64,000 bases of DNA from Sphingobacteriales bacterium (GCA_027483645.1 JAIXUD010000005.1:1-64000); one strand, 5' to 3'; counted from the stretch's first letter, positions 8,676-18,258 are shown. Notes: generated by a model from the letters alone, not told the origin. Numbers and translations are program-made.

Positions 8676-11600
8676 ATGATAAGGCTACTGTTGTTATGGT
8701 TGAGCATAATTGCTTGTTTCCAATCTTTTGGGGCTAACATTACCATAATTGAGAGCCAGTCAAATTCTGGTCAGAATATGGATACCCGCTGGGCAGCTGT
8801 GGCTGCAGGTATGGGCCATACGGCTACTATAAGACCCCAAACCACTTTAGACAACAGTACATTTTTTGCAACTACCGATGTCCTCATCATTGCATCAGGC
8901 GTATTAGCCATTCCAGTCAACCGACGCAATACCATACTACAGTTTATGCAAAGCGGCAAATCGGTGTATCTGCAGTCTGAGTATTTGGCTACCTATGATG
9001 GTAACCAAACATTCTCCTTCATTTTAAGCAGCCTAGGTGCCACATTCGGTTGGGGAGGGACGGTTAATGGTGATTTAGCTCCGGTGAACGTTATTGGCAC
9101 TTTTGCTAATACCAATGTTGTAGTTTCGCCGTTATCCTATTATTGGTACTCCGTAAACGGTATCGGTGATTGCAATACTGTAAACTTTTTGGAGCAGGGA
9201 GGCTTGTACCATGGTTTTCAGTATGTTCCTATTAACCCTGCCTTTGGCAGCATCATCACTACTACCGATCAAGATTGGGTAAATAGTAATACCAGCCCCC
9301 AGCTACAGCAGAACATCATTACCCACCTGCTCAATTCCATCTCTGTAAACCCAAATGCTATTGGTTTGGGTAACGATACCACGCTGTGCAATGGTGCCAC
9401 CCTCCAGCTTAATGCCACACAAACGGGTGCTACGTATTTGTGGCAAGATAACTCCACCAATGCCACTTACACGGTTACCCAGCCCGGTACCTACTATGTA
9501 AGGGTTACCAATACTTGCACGGTGGTATCCGATACCATCGTGGTAGCCTACAGTGTAGGTGCCCCCCTAAGCTTAGGTAACGACACAATACTTTGCGCCG
9601 GTGCTAGCCTTGCATTGGACGCCACAGAGGCTGGCGCCACTTATCTATGGCAAGATAACTCCACGGCAAGCACTTTTACCGTTACCCAGGCAGGCACCTA
9701 TTGGGTGCGGCGCACCACAGCTAGTTGCGGAGCGTTGACCGATACTATTGTGATAAACTATGGTACCGTGGGCAGTGTGAATATTGGCAACGACACTACC
9801 CTGTGTTCAGGTGCTACGTTGGTATTGACTGCCACCACACCCAATGCCACCTACCTATGGCAGGATAATAGCACTGCACCTACCTTTACAGTAACCCAGG
9901 CGGGTACCTACAGCGTGCAGGTAACCAGCAATTGTGGGGCATTTACCGATAATATTGTGATTACGTATTCGGCACCTGTAACTATTGAGTTGGGCAACGA
10001 TACCAACCTTTGCCCTGGAGCAACCCTTACACTTGATGCTACCGCGCTCAATGCCACCTACCTATGGCAGGATAATAGCACTGCACCTACTTATACTGTT
10101 ACCCAAGCGGGTACCTATAGCGTGCAGGTAGCTACCAGCTGTGGGGTGCTTACCGATAACATTGTAATTAATTACACAGCGCCAACAGTGGTTGATTTAG
10201 GCAACGATACTATTATTTGCGCAGGCTCGCCCCTTATTTTAGATGCAACCACGCCCAATGCCACCTATGTTTGGCAAGATAATAGCACCGCAGCTACCTA
10301 CAACGTAACCCAACCAGGTACTTATAGTGTGCAGGTAACTGCAGCTTGCAACGTGGTTACCGATAATATTGTGGTGGGTTACGTTAACCCCGGACCCAAT
10401 ACAGTGGAGCTTGGCAACGATACCATTTTATGTACAGGCCAAACCTTATTGTTGGATGCTACTGTTGTGGGAGCTAGTTATACATGGCAAGACAACAGTA
10501 CTGCTGCTAGCTACACCGTAACCCAACCCGGCACCTATGGGGTAACCGTGGTTACGGCTTGTGGCACTGTAACGGATAATATAATAGTTACCTATTTTAC
10601 CCCTAGCGCTTTAGTCCTAGGCAATGATACTAGCTTGTGCCCCGGTGCAACCCTTACCCTGGATGCAACCACACCCAATGCTACTTATCTATGGCAGAAC
10701 AATAGCACAGCACCCACCCAAACAGTAACCCAAGCAGGTACCTACACCGTGCAAGCAACCACCCTTTGCGGCGTGCTTACTGAAGATATTGTAGTGGTGT
10801 ATACCGCGCCTGTTATTTTAGATTTGGGCAACGATACCACCTTGTGTCCCGGTGTCACCCTTACACTTGATGCTACCGCGCTCAATGCTACTTACTTGTG
10901 GCAAGATAACAGCACGGCGCCAACAATTACGGTAACCCAAGCGGGTACGTATAGCGTGCAGCTAACTACCAATTGCGGGGTGCTTACTGATAATATTGTG
11001 ATTGATTATACCCCTCCAGTGGTAGTGAATTTGGGAAACGATACTTCCCTATGCCCTAGTGCTACGCTTACGCTAGATGCAACCACACCCAATGCTACTT
11101 ATCTATGGCAGAATAATAGCACAGCGGCAACGCTCACCGTTACCCAAGCGGGTACCTACCTTGTGCAGGTGACTACCAATTGCGGTGTGTTTACTGACGA
11201 TATTGTAGTGGTGTACACCGCGCCTGTTATTTTAGATTTGGGCAACGATACCACCTTATGCCCCGGTGCCACGCTTACACTGGATGCCGCCGCGCTTAAT
11301 GCTACTTACTTGTGGCAAGATAACAGCACGGCTCCTACAATTACCATAACCCAAGCGGGAACGTATAATGTGCAAGTAACCACTGGATGTGGAACGCTCA
11401 ACGATAACATAGCTATTACCTATGACGTGCCACCTTCTGTAAACCTAGGGAATGACACTTTGCTATGCCCGGGGGTAACCTTACCCTTAGATGCCACCTT
11501 TGCCAACGCAACTTACCTATGGCAAAATAGTGATACCACTGCAGTGTTCAATGTTACCCAAGCGGGTACTTTCAATGTATCTGTTAGTAATGCCTGTGGC

Positions 11601-12350
11601 ACCGCTGCTGATGCAGTAGTGGTGGACTACATAGCTCCCGTAATAGTTGATTTAGGCAATGATACTGCTTTATGTCCTGGCGCTGCATTGACCTTGGATG
11701 CTACCGCGCTAAATGCTACCTATCTATGGCAAGATGGAGCCACCGCTGCTATTTATACCACCACACAAGCAGGCACCTATAGCGTGCTAGTAACCACAAC
11801 TTGCGGTACCATAGGCGATGAAATCACTATTGATAGTTGGGCACTGCCCACTGTAAACATTGGCATTGATTCTATTTATTGCGAAGGGGATGTGGTTGTC
11901 TTGGATGCTACCTCGCCGCTGGCCAGTAGCTATCTGTGGCACGATGGCTCCGTAAGCCCTACTTTAGATTTGGTGGAGTCTGGCACTGCGTCAGTTACTG
12001 TTAGCAACAGTTGCGGCACTGCGACCGATGCCGTAACGGCGGTTTTCGAAAATTGCGAATGCTACCTTTATATGCCGAATAGTTTTACCCCGAACGGCGA
12101 TGGCCGCAACGATTTGTTTGCACCATTTACTGGTTGTGCGTTTGAAGGGTATCAATTTAGTGTTTTTGATAGGTGGGGCGAATTGGTGTTTACGGCCACC
12201 TCAACTACATCGCTAGGCTGGGACGGCACTTATAAAGGCGAGCTAGCCGCGCCAGGGGTATATGTTTACAGCATCAAATACCTACCCAACGATGTTGCCA
12301 AAGGCTCCACCGAGAAACAAGTGAAAGGCAGTGTAACATTGCTAAGATAG
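8676..12350 (+). CDS. Secreted repeat protein with T9SS type-B C-terminal domain
   Basis: A 1224-residue exported protein. Residues 1-20 are a signal peptide. Residues 21-228 form a globular N-terminal region that resembles glutamine-amidotransferase-like folds (a TDVLIIASG strand, later YHGFQYVP), without an obvious catalytic triad. Thirteen consecutive 69-residue repeats follow from residue 229, each with an LGNDTxLCPG start, a YLWQDNST core, a TQAGTYSVQV strand and an xCGxxTDNIV end; the paired cysteines suggest one disulfide per repeat. The final ~95 residues (MPNSFTPNGDGRNDLF, then FDRWGELVF and GWDGTYKG) are the CHU_C/gliding-motility-associated sorting domain recognised by the type IX secretion system. 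Likely a cell-surface or released adhesin-like protein. Repeats 12 and 13 are the most divergent. Confidence 0.9.
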   Translation: MIRLLLLWLSIIACFQSFGANITIIESQSNSGQNMDTRWAAVAAGMGHTATIRPQTTLDNSTFFATTDVLIIASGVLAIPVNRRNTILQFMQSGKSVYLQSEYLATYDGNQTFSFILSSLGATFGWGGTVNGDLAPVNVIGTFANTNVVVSPLSYYWYSVNGIGDCNTVNFLEQGGLYHGFQYVPINPAFGSIITTTDQDWVNSNTSPQLQQNIITHLLNSISVNPNAIGLGNDTTLCNGATLQLNATQTGATYLWQDNSTNATYTVTQPGTYYVRVTNTCTVVSDTIVVAYSVGAPLSLGNDTILCAGASLALDATEAGATYLWQDNSTASTFTVTQAGTYWVRRTTASCGALTDTIVINYGTVGSVNIGNDTTLCSGATLVLTATTPNATYLWQDNSTAPTFTVTQAGTYSVQVTSNCGAFTDNIVITYSAPVTIELGNDTNLCPGATLTLDATALNATYLWQDNSTAPTYTVTQAGTYSVQVATSCGVLTDNIVINYTAPTVVDLGNDTIICAGSPLILDATTPNATYVWQDNSTAATYNVTQPGTYSVQVTAACNVVTDNIVVGYVNPGPNTVELGNDTILCTGQTLLLDATVVGASYTWQDNSTAASYTVTQPGTYGVTVVTACGTVTDNIIVTYFTPSALVLGNDTSLCPGATLTLDATTPNATYLWQNNSTAPTQTVTQAGTYTVQATTLCGVLTEDIVVVYTAPVILDLGNDTTLCPGVTLTLDATALNATYLWQDNSTAPTITVTQAGTYSVQLTTNCGVLTDNIVIDYTPPVVVNLGNDTSLCPSATLTLDATTPNATYLWQNNSTAATLTVTQAGTYLVQVTTNCGVFTDDIVVVYTAPVILDLGNDTTLCPGATLTLDAAALNATYLWQDNSTAPTITITQAGTYNVQVTTGCGTLNDNIAITYDVPPSVNLGNDTLLCPGVTLPLDATFANATYLWQNSDTTAVFNVTQAGTFNVSVSNACGTAADAVVVDYIAPVIVDLGNDTALCPGAALTLDATALNATYLWQDGATAAIYTTTQAGTYSVLVTTTCGTIGDEITIDSWALPTVNIGIDSIYCEGDVVVLDATSPLASSYLWHDGSVSPTLDLVESGTASVTVSNSCGTATDAVTAVFENCECYLYMPNSFTPNGDGRNDLFAPFTGCAFEGYQFSVFDRWGELVFTATSTTSLGWDGTYKGELAAPGVYVYSIKYLPNDVAKGSTEKQVKGSVTLLR
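9360..12062 (+). repeat. Thirteen tandem 207-bp coding repeats
   Basis: The repeats encode the 69-residue modules of the secreted protein. The period is 207 bases. Within it, repeats 7-8 and 9-10 are much closer to each other than to the rest and are offset by exactly 414 bases (for example near 10801 and 11215), so a two-repeat block has been duplicated. The last unit is degenerate. Confidence 0.85.
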
Positions 12351-12497
12351 ATATATTGATAGACCCATTTTGTCCCAACTTTCCATGGTGTGCATAGGTC
12401 GGAAAAGCCCTATGCTATTGTTACAAGACCCCGTTGGGGAATCTGTATTACGGTACGTCCGCCTGAGGCAGTGTAATCTTACTTATGTAATAGCCTT

Positions 12498-13187
12498 TTA
12501 ACTTGCTGGCAACTCCACCGCAGCTTCGTCTACTACAGGTGCATTTACCTTGTATACTATTTGGTTTATCAGCGATGCTATGTGCTCATATTTCATGTTG
12601 AACATAAATGCTCCTGGTTTCAAACCTTTAGCAATAGCGGTTTTATAAGGTAATACATTGGCGTTATACTCTTTCTCGCTTACCAAAGTACCAATAATGG
12701 TAGCTACTTCCAGGTTGTGGGCACATACCGCAGGCGTATAGCGGAACTTGCGGGCAACGTATACAGCTTCATACAAAGCCATCCACAGTTCTTTGTTATT
12801 TGGGTCGTGCGGCATTTGGCGTATTTGGTACAGGCGTACTTGGGCAGTGGCCCAACGATTGCGGTGCCCCACAATGTTTCTATAGATTAAGAATACAATA
12901 AACAATACGGAGAGGGTAAAATAAATATAGAAGGTAGTAGCGCTAAATTCCTCATGCACACCAAGCGTGATAAACGCAAATGCCCAAAGTTGCAGGGGCA
13001 GCCAAAATACCCGTGGCTTTGTTTCTGCCTCAGCCAGCGCCGATAATATTAACACGATAGTGGCAAAGGTTATGATTGCGCCGCCATCCGAAAAAGTTTC
13101 CGTGGGTGCTATCCAGTATATTAGCCCAAATACAGCCGCACTTAATAAACCTACTATTAAAGCTGGAATGTTAAAAACTATAATCAT
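12498..13187 (-). CDS. Hypothetical membrane protein, 229 aa
   Basis: Four hydrophobic segments in the first ~105 residues (about 4-26, 35-50, 60-77 and 84-104) are followed by a soluble, mostly helical C-terminal half rich in aromatic and charged residues (WMALYEAVYVARKFRYTP). I do not recognise a named family. It ends downstream of a gap that holds a 7-bp inverted repeat at 12392-12415, and it is transcribed away from mutS. The start at 13187 places the first membrane helix directly after the methionine, which is plausible. Confidence 0.7.
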   Translation of the reverse strand: MIIVFNIPALIVGLLSAAVFGLIYWIAPTETFSDGGAIITFATIVLILSALAEAETKPRVFWLPLQLWAFAFITLGVHEEFSATTFYIYFTLSVLFIVFLIYRNIVGHRNRWATAQVRLYQIRQMPHDPNNKELWMALYEAVYVARKFRYTPAVCAHNLEVATIIGTLVSEKEYNANVLPYKTAIAKGLKPGAFMFNMKYEHIASLINQIVYKVNAPVVDEAAVELPAS

Positions 13188-13477
13188 AGATGCTCTTTCA
13201 TTTAGCCGCTAAATGTATAACAATAAAACACCAGTTTCAAAAACAGAGCAAGAAATGATACGTGCAGATGTTTCATTTTTTTAGCCCTAAAAAAAAGAAC
13301 TAAGGCGACGGTTTTAATCATGACCTTGGTTTAAGAATTAGGATTAGAATTAAGCATCAGTCTTTGTTGGTTAAATGTTAATTACTTGATGTCTTTTTTT
13401 CATGGGACTCATTTTAACCAATTTCCCAATAACCAATTAACCAATAACCCCTAACTTAGTACTCCGCTCAAAATGCC

Positions 13478-16096
13478 ATGACCAAAATATCAGCCCCTAC
13501 CAAAGAAACGCCCTTAATGGGGCAATACAACAAGATAAAGAGCAAATACCCCGATGCGGTATTGCTGTTTAGGGTGGGCGACTTCTATGAGACTTTCGGG
13601 GAGGATGCCATCATTACCAGCAAGGTGGTGGGCATTGTGCTCACCAAGCGCGGCGCGGGCAGCAGTAGCGAGATTGAACTGGCGGGTTTTCCGCATCACT
13701 CATTAGATACGTATTTACCCAAGCTGGTGCGGGCCGGCTACCGCGTAGCTATTTGCGATCAGTTGGAAGACCCCAAAATGACCAAAACCATCGTAAAGCG
13801 CGGGGTTACGGAACTGATTACGCCGGGGGTAGCCATCAACGATAAAATACTCGACCACAATAGAAACAACTTCCTAGCCTCCGTACATTACGATGGCGAT
13901 ACCTTGGGCGTGGCATTTTTGGACATCAGCACCGGTGAGTTTTATGTGGCGGAAGGCAGCCGGGATTATATCGAGAACCTTTTGCAAAGCCTCAAGCCAT
14001 CAGAGGTTATCTACAGCAAGGCTCGGCAGAAGATATTCAAGGAAGATTTCGGGGGGCAGTTTTATACCTACCACCTCGAGGATTGGATTTTTACCCTCGA
14101 TTTCACCAATGACTTGCTGTTAAAGCACTTCGGTACCGCCTCTTTAAAAGGATTTGGTATCGATGATTTGAAGGCAGGCACGGTAGCCGCCGGTGCCATT
14201 GTGCACTACCTCGGCGAAACAGAGCACCCGAACTTGCAACATATAACCGCTCTTTCGCGCCTGCAACAAGACAACTTCGTGTGGCTTGATCGGTTTACCA
14301 TCCTTAACTTGGAGTTGATTAACAGCCCGAACGGGGGTAAAGCGTTGATAGATGTGCTCGACCTTACGTGTTCGCCCATGGGTTCGCGCTTGCTGAAACG
14401 TTGGGTGGTAATGCCCTTGAAAGATAAAAAGCCCATTGCGGAGCGTTTAGAGGTAGTAGAGCATCTGATAAAATACCCAGACCTTGCCCAAACCCTCCGC
14501 CTGCAAATCAAGCAGATTGGAGACTTGGAGCGATTGATAAGCAAAGTACCCCTCGGCAAGGTGAACCCGCGCGAAGTGGTGCAGATAAAGCGTGCCCTGC
14601 ACGCCATAGTACCCATCCGCGAAGCGTGCAAAGCCAGTGGCAGCAAATATTTGAAGAAGATTGCCGACCAGTTTAACCCTTGCGACCTGCTACGGGAGCG
14701 CATAGAGAAGTCGATGGAAGACGATGCGCCCGTGAGCATACAAAAGGGCAATGCTATTAAAGCCGGCGTAAACCCCGACTTAGACGACCTACGCAAGATT
14801 GTACGTACAGGGAAAGACTATCTGTTGGACATACAACGCCGCGAGAGTGAGGCCACGGGTATCAGCTCGCTGAAAGTGGCATTCAACAACGTGTTTGGCT
14901 ACTACCTAGAGGTAACCAACGTGCATAAAGACAAGGTGCCGCCCGAGTGGATGCGCAAGCAAACCCTCACCAATGCGGAGCGCTATATCACCGAAGAACT
15001 TAAGCAATACGAGGAGAAGATATTGACCGCCGACGAGCGCATACAGGCCTTGGAAAACGAGTTGTTCCAGGAGTTGGTATACTTTACGCATGACTACATC
15101 CGCCCGATACAAGTAAACGCGAACCTCATAGCAAGGTTGGATTGCCTGATGTCGTTTGCAGAGGCGGCGGTGAAATACCACTATGTAAAGCCTGATATTG
15201 ACGACAGCGTTACGCTAGACATTACCGCTGGTCGCCACCCGGTTATTGAGCGCCAACTGCCCGTGGGTGAGCAATATGTGCCCAACGATGTAATGCTGGA
15301 TAACGAAATCCAGCAGGTGATTATGATTACTGGCCCCAACATGGCGGGTAAATCCGCACTGCTGCGCCAAACGGCCTTGATAGTGCTCATGGCGCAAATG
15401 GGCAGTTTTGTACCTGCCACCAAGGCGCGCCTTGGCATCATAGATAAGGTGTTTACTAGGGTAGGGGCGAGCGACAATATTTCCAGCGGCGAGTCTACTT
15501 TTATGGTAGAGATGAACGAGACGGCCAGCATTATGAACAACATCAGCGACCGTAGCTTGATACTTTTGGATGAAATTGGCCGCGGCACCAGTACTTACGA
15601 CGGTATCTCCATTGCTTGGAGCATTGCCGAATACCTGCATAACAACGGCTTGTTCCGCCCTAAAACGCTTTTCGCTACGCACTACCACGAATTGAACGAA
15701 CTGGCCAACAAGCTGCCCCGCATCAAGAACTACAACGTAGCAACTAAAGAGGTAGGCAACAAAGTAATTTTCCTACGTAAACTGCAAGAGGGTGGCACCC
15801 GCCACAGCTTCGGCATACACGTGGCGAAGATGGCCGGTATGCCCAAGCCGATAGTGGATCGCGCAAGTATCATCCTTAAAGAACTCGAGCAAAAGCACAT
15901 CAGCGATGATAGCTTGGGCAGCAAAGTGAAGAAAATTGAGAATCCCGGCTACCAGCTCAATATCTTCGAAATGAACGACCGCGCCGCCGCAGAAGCCCGT
16001 AAACTCTTGGAAAAGATAGACATCAACACCCTCACTCCAGTAGAAAGCTTGATGAAGCTGAATGAGTTGAAGCAGATTTTTAGTGCGGAGGGGTAG
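13478..16096 (+). CDS. mutS: DNA mismatch repair ATPase MutS
   Basis: The full-length 872-residue MutS recognises base mismatches and small loops and recruits MutL. The mismatch-reading F-x-E motif is F36-Y-E38 (GDFYETF). The lever and clamp regions follow. The ABC-type ATPase has Walker A GPNMAGKS at 619-626, Walker B DEIGRGTST and the downstream ATHYHEL histidine switch. The C-terminal helix-turn-helix dimerisation region is present. No frameshift is seen, so mismatch repair is probably functional. The gene stands alone. The 290-base upstream gap holds AT-rich words of the type CCAATAACCAATTAACC. Confidence 0.95.
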   Translation: MTKISAPTKETPLMGQYNKIKSKYPDAVLLFRVGDFYETFGEDAIITSKVVGIVLTKRGAGSSSEIELAGFPHHSLDTYLPKLVRAGYRVAICDQLEDPKMTKTIVKRGVTELITPGVAINDKILDHNRNNFLASVHYDGDTLGVAFLDISTGEFYVAEGSRDYIENLLQSLKPSEVIYSKARQKIFKEDFGGQFYTYHLEDWIFTLDFTNDLLLKHFGTASLKGFGIDDLKAGTVAAGAIVHYLGETEHPNLQHITALSRLQQDNFVWLDRFTILNLELINSPNGGKALIDVLDLTCSPMGSRLLKRWVVMPLKDKKPIAERLEVVEHLIKYPDLAQTLRLQIKQIGDLERLISKVPLGKVNPREVVQIKRALHAIVPIREACKASGSKYLKKIADQFNPCDLLRERIEKSMEDDAPVSIQKGNAIKAGVNPDLDDLRKIVRTGKDYLLDIQRRESEATGISSLKVAFNNVFGYYLEVTNVHKDKVPPEWMRKQTLTNAERYITEELKQYEEKILTADERIQALENELFQELVYFTHDYIRPIQVNANLIARLDCLMSFAEAAVKYHYVKPDIDDSVTLDITAGRHPVIERQLPVGEQYVPNDVMLDNEIQQVIMITGPNMAGKSALLRQTALIVLMAQMGSFVPATKARLGIIDKVFTRVGASDNISSGESTFMVEMNETASIMNNISDRSLILLDEIGRGTSTYDGISIAWSIAEYLHNNGLFRPKTLFATHYHELNELANKLPRIKNYNVATKEVGNKVIFLRKLQEGGTRHSFGIHVAKMAGMPKPIVDRASIILKELEQKHISDDSLGSKVKKIENPGYQLNIFEMNDRAAAEARKLLEKIDINTLTPVESLMKLNELKQIFSAEG

Positions 16097-16212
16097 TTTC
16101 TAGTAAAACGGAATTATGCTTGGCTTGCGTAGTTGATTTATTTTAGCCTAACATCTCACCGCCATTTTCCCACGCCCCTTCAGATGGAACATCCGAAGGT
16201 GCAAGGTCCAGA

Positions 16213-16276
16213 GGGTAACCGTTACGGTTACGAAATAGGGTTTGTACTGCTCGCTGGCTTTGTACTTCTGGCTCAT
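16213..16276 (-). pseudogene. RAYT transposase 5' fragment
   Basis: From an ATG at 16274-16276 the frame reads MSQKYKASEQYKPYFVTVTV, which differs from the first 20 residues of the full RAYT at 3358-3909 by one residue (S8 for R8). The match stops after codon 21 and the rest is unrelated. The upstream flank, including the REP palindromes, is also shared with the full locus. This is either a deletion remnant of a second RAYT gene or a copied 5' segment. Confidence 0.75.
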
Positions 16277-16299
16277 GGAACGAATATATGAAATATGTG

Positions 16300-16338
16300 G
16301 GAACTAAGTTCCTTGGGCACGGAAGTAACTTCCGCGCC
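16300..16338. repeat. REP-like palindromes, second locus
   Basis: GGAACTAAGTTCC (16300-16312) and GGCACGGAAGTAACTTCCGC (16316-16338) repeat the modules found upstream of the RAYT gene at 3933-3971, with the same spacing. Only one copy of the longer palindrome is present here. The 325-base gap between mutS and the RidA gene is otherwise empty. Confidence 0.75.
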
Positions 16339-16421
16339 AGTGCGGTCATGCCTCGCGCTTGCTTTTCCTTAATTCCCACCAAAACCCGTATTTTTGAAAA
16401 CAACCGATAACCCTACCCGCC

Positions 16422-16868
16422 ATGGCTGAGAACGAAGACCAGCCTGCCGAAGAGGCAGGTAAAACCTATACCAACAAAGCCCCTGCGCCAGTGGGTGCAT
16501 ACCCGCATAGCCGCAGGGTGGGCAACTTGCTATTTCTATCGGGCATCGGGCCGCGCAAGCCGGGTACCAACGAGATACCGGGCCTAAAGCTAGATGAGCA
16601 GGGCAATATACTGGAGTATGATATAGTGGCGGAGTGCCACAGCGTGTTTGCCAACGTGCGCACGGTGCTGGAGGAGAGCGGCAGTAAATGGGAGAACCTG
16701 GTTGATGTAACCGTTTTCCTCACCAACATGAAAGCCGACTTTAAGCAGTACAACGCCGTATATGCTGAGTACTTTAAAGACGCGCAGCCCTGCCGCACCA
16801 CGGTTGAGATAAAGAGCCTGCCCACGCCCATCGGCATTGAGCTAAAGTGTATCGCTACCGTTGATTGA
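16422..16868 (+). CDS. RidA/YjgF-family protein, possible 2-aminomuconate deaminase
   Basis: RidA-family enzymes hydrolyse reactive enamines/imines. This 148-residue protein has the full fold, with the substrate-carboxylate arginine R125 in CRTTVEI and the GPRKPG loop. It carries a ~15-residue N-terminal extension (AENEDQPAEEAG) before the YTNKAPAPVGAYPHS core. It is encoded tail-to-tail with tryptophan 2,3-dioxygenase, with a 14-base overlap of the 3' ends. Some RidA relatives act as 2-aminomuconate deaminase in tryptophan breakdown, and the YPHSRR context is like that group. The neighbour therefore suggests, but does not prove, this role rather than general 2-iminopropanoate deamination. 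Confidence 0.85.
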   Translation: MAENEDQPAEEAGKTYTNKAPAPVGAYPHSRRVGNLLFLSGIGPRKPGTNEIPGLKLDEQGNILEYDIVAECHSVFANVRTVLEESGSKWENLVDVTVFLTNMKADFKQYNAVYAEYFKDAQPCRTTVEIKSLPTPIGIELKCIATVD

Positions 16869-17808
16869 GGGCATCTTGCGTAGCTTGGCGGCCCCAGTCG
16901 CGCAGCTCTTCTTCGCTCCACAACTCGGGGAAGAAGGTAACCCTACGGGCACGTGCCGGTAGGTACTGTTGCCAGTTGGTGCCGCCGCTGGCCTTAATAT
17001 CCTGCGGTTTTTTCATGAGGTAGCGTACCGCGCTCTTGTAGTGCATGCTAGGCCACTCCACATTCGCCGCATGGTCAAACTCGCGCATTTCCTTAATTAT
17101 TTCGGCGTTCTTTTGGTCGGCTTCGGGTAGTTCTTTATAGCGAGCCAGCACATTGCAATCGCGGTATTGCGCTAGCAGTCGCTTAAACTCTTCAGCATAC
17201 TTCTTTTCAAACTGGCGCAAGGTCAATGTCTGCTTGCCCGATGCCAGTTCGGTGGCACCTTTCTTCCAGTACAAGTTCTCGTAAAGCTCGTCGGGCGTGG
17301 CGTTTATCAAGGTTTCACGTGTATCGAAAGAGGCTAAATGCCTGGTTTCGGTGGCGGCAATCTCAATCATGCGGTACTGGGCGCTCTGGAAGCCACTGGC
17401 CGGCAGCAGCGCCATCCGGAAGTTGAGAAACTGGTCTTTATCCATGCCTTCCACCATAATCTCGAAGGAGGAAATGAGGGCCTTGTAATAACTATTGATG
17501 CGCTTCAACTGTATCCGGAACTGCTCGCCCGTCAGGTCCTTATCGAAGGCAATCTGTTCCAGCGCATGCCTAACCAGTTTCATGTACAGCTCGCTTACCT
17601 GGTGGTACATAATAAATATGTGCTCATCGGGGAAGGGCGTACGGGGGGTCTGTAGATTTAGTAACACATCCAAGTGTATATAGTCCCAGTAGGTAAGGTA
17701 ATCGGCATGCAGCAGCCCATCAATGTATGATAGCATATCCTGCCCCATTACGGAATACTTCTCTTGCAGCTTATTCAGCCGCTCTTCTAGTTCGGGTGTA
17801 AGTTCCAT
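16855..17808 (-). CDS. kynA: Tryptophan 2,3-dioxygenase
   Basis: A heme enzyme that opens the indole ring of tryptophan to N-formylkynurenine, the first step of the kynurenine route. The 317-residue sequence has the family's active-site blocks: YHQVSEL (H69, base-side histidine), FRMALLPASGFQS (R131, substrate carboxylate) and the heme-ligand helix around H256 (WPSMHYKS). The GGTNW motif near the C-terminus is also usual. The 3' end overlaps the convergent RidA-family gene. No other kynurenine genes are visible in the window. The start at 17808 is the first ATG and gives a normal N-terminus. Confidence 0.93.
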   Translation of the reverse strand: MELTPELEERLNKLQEKYSVMGQDMLSYIDGLLHADYLTYWDYIHLDVLLNLQTPRTPFPDEHIFIMYHQVSELYMKLVRHALEQIAFDKDLTGEQFRIQLKRINSYYKALISSFEIMVEGMDKDQFLNFRMALLPASGFQSAQYRMIEIAATETRHLASFDTRETLINATPDELYENLYWKKGATELASGKQTLTLRQFEKKYAEEFKRLLAQYRDCNVLARYKELPEADQKNAEIIKEMREFDHAANVEWPSMHYKSAVRYLMKKPQDIKASGGTNWQQYLPARARRVTFFPELWSEEELRDWGRQATQDALNQR

Positions 17809-17953
17809 CTATCAAATATGACACTTGCATGGGGAAATAGCAAATATGGGCTAACGATTGCTAGCAAGTACATAGATGCCGCATATAAGAAGGCGAAGCA
17901 TCCGGTTTGGAATACATAGCTACCTTTCCGCACTTCTACCCTATCTTTACCCC

Positions 17954-18202
17954 ATGCCGCCAACCGACCCTACCCAGCCCGACCCGCAGCTACTGGAGCA
18001 ACTGATGACCATGGAAATGCCGTTTGGCAAATACAAGGGAACCTTGCTATACCGTTTGCCGGTTTTCTATTTGGAGTGGTTTGATAGGCAGGGCTGGCCG
18101 CAAGGCAAATTGGGCATGTTGCTGCAAACCATTTACCAAATTAAGATTAACGGGCTGGAGTATTTACTAGAGCCTCTTAAAAAAACCAACCCCCGCACCT
18201 GA
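17954..18202 (+). CDS. DUF3820-type small protein
   Basis: The open frame begins at 17876, but the conserved part starts at the ATG at 17954, which gives an 82-residue protein. The core (MPFGKYKG, LPVFYLEWF, G.L...L..IYQIK.NGL) matches the DUF3820 family, small proteins thought to bind nucleic acids and sometimes labelled quorum-sensing-regulated. TATCTTTA at 17942-17949 just before the start resembles a -7 element, so the message would be nearly leaderless. The stop codon overlaps the likely beginning of the next gene. Confidence 0.72.
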   Translation: MPPTDPTQPDPQLLEQLMTMEMPFGKYKGTLLYRLPVFYLEWFDRQGWPQGKLGMLLQTIYQIKINGLEYLLEPLKKTNPRT

Positions 18203-18258
18203 AACCGGCCACTATAAATGAGCTGAAAAAAGAGCTAAAACAACTGCCCGCCGCAGAG

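Noticed and set aside
9360-12062. Regular 207-bp repeats, considered as a CRISPR-like or non-coding array
   Set aside because: The repeats lie in one long open frame with protein-level conservation and no spacer-like unique segments.
12392-12415. Inverted repeat GCATAGG...CCTATGC after the repeat-protein gene
   Set aside because: Short stem with a 10-base loop and no T-tract, so it is not a convincing terminator.
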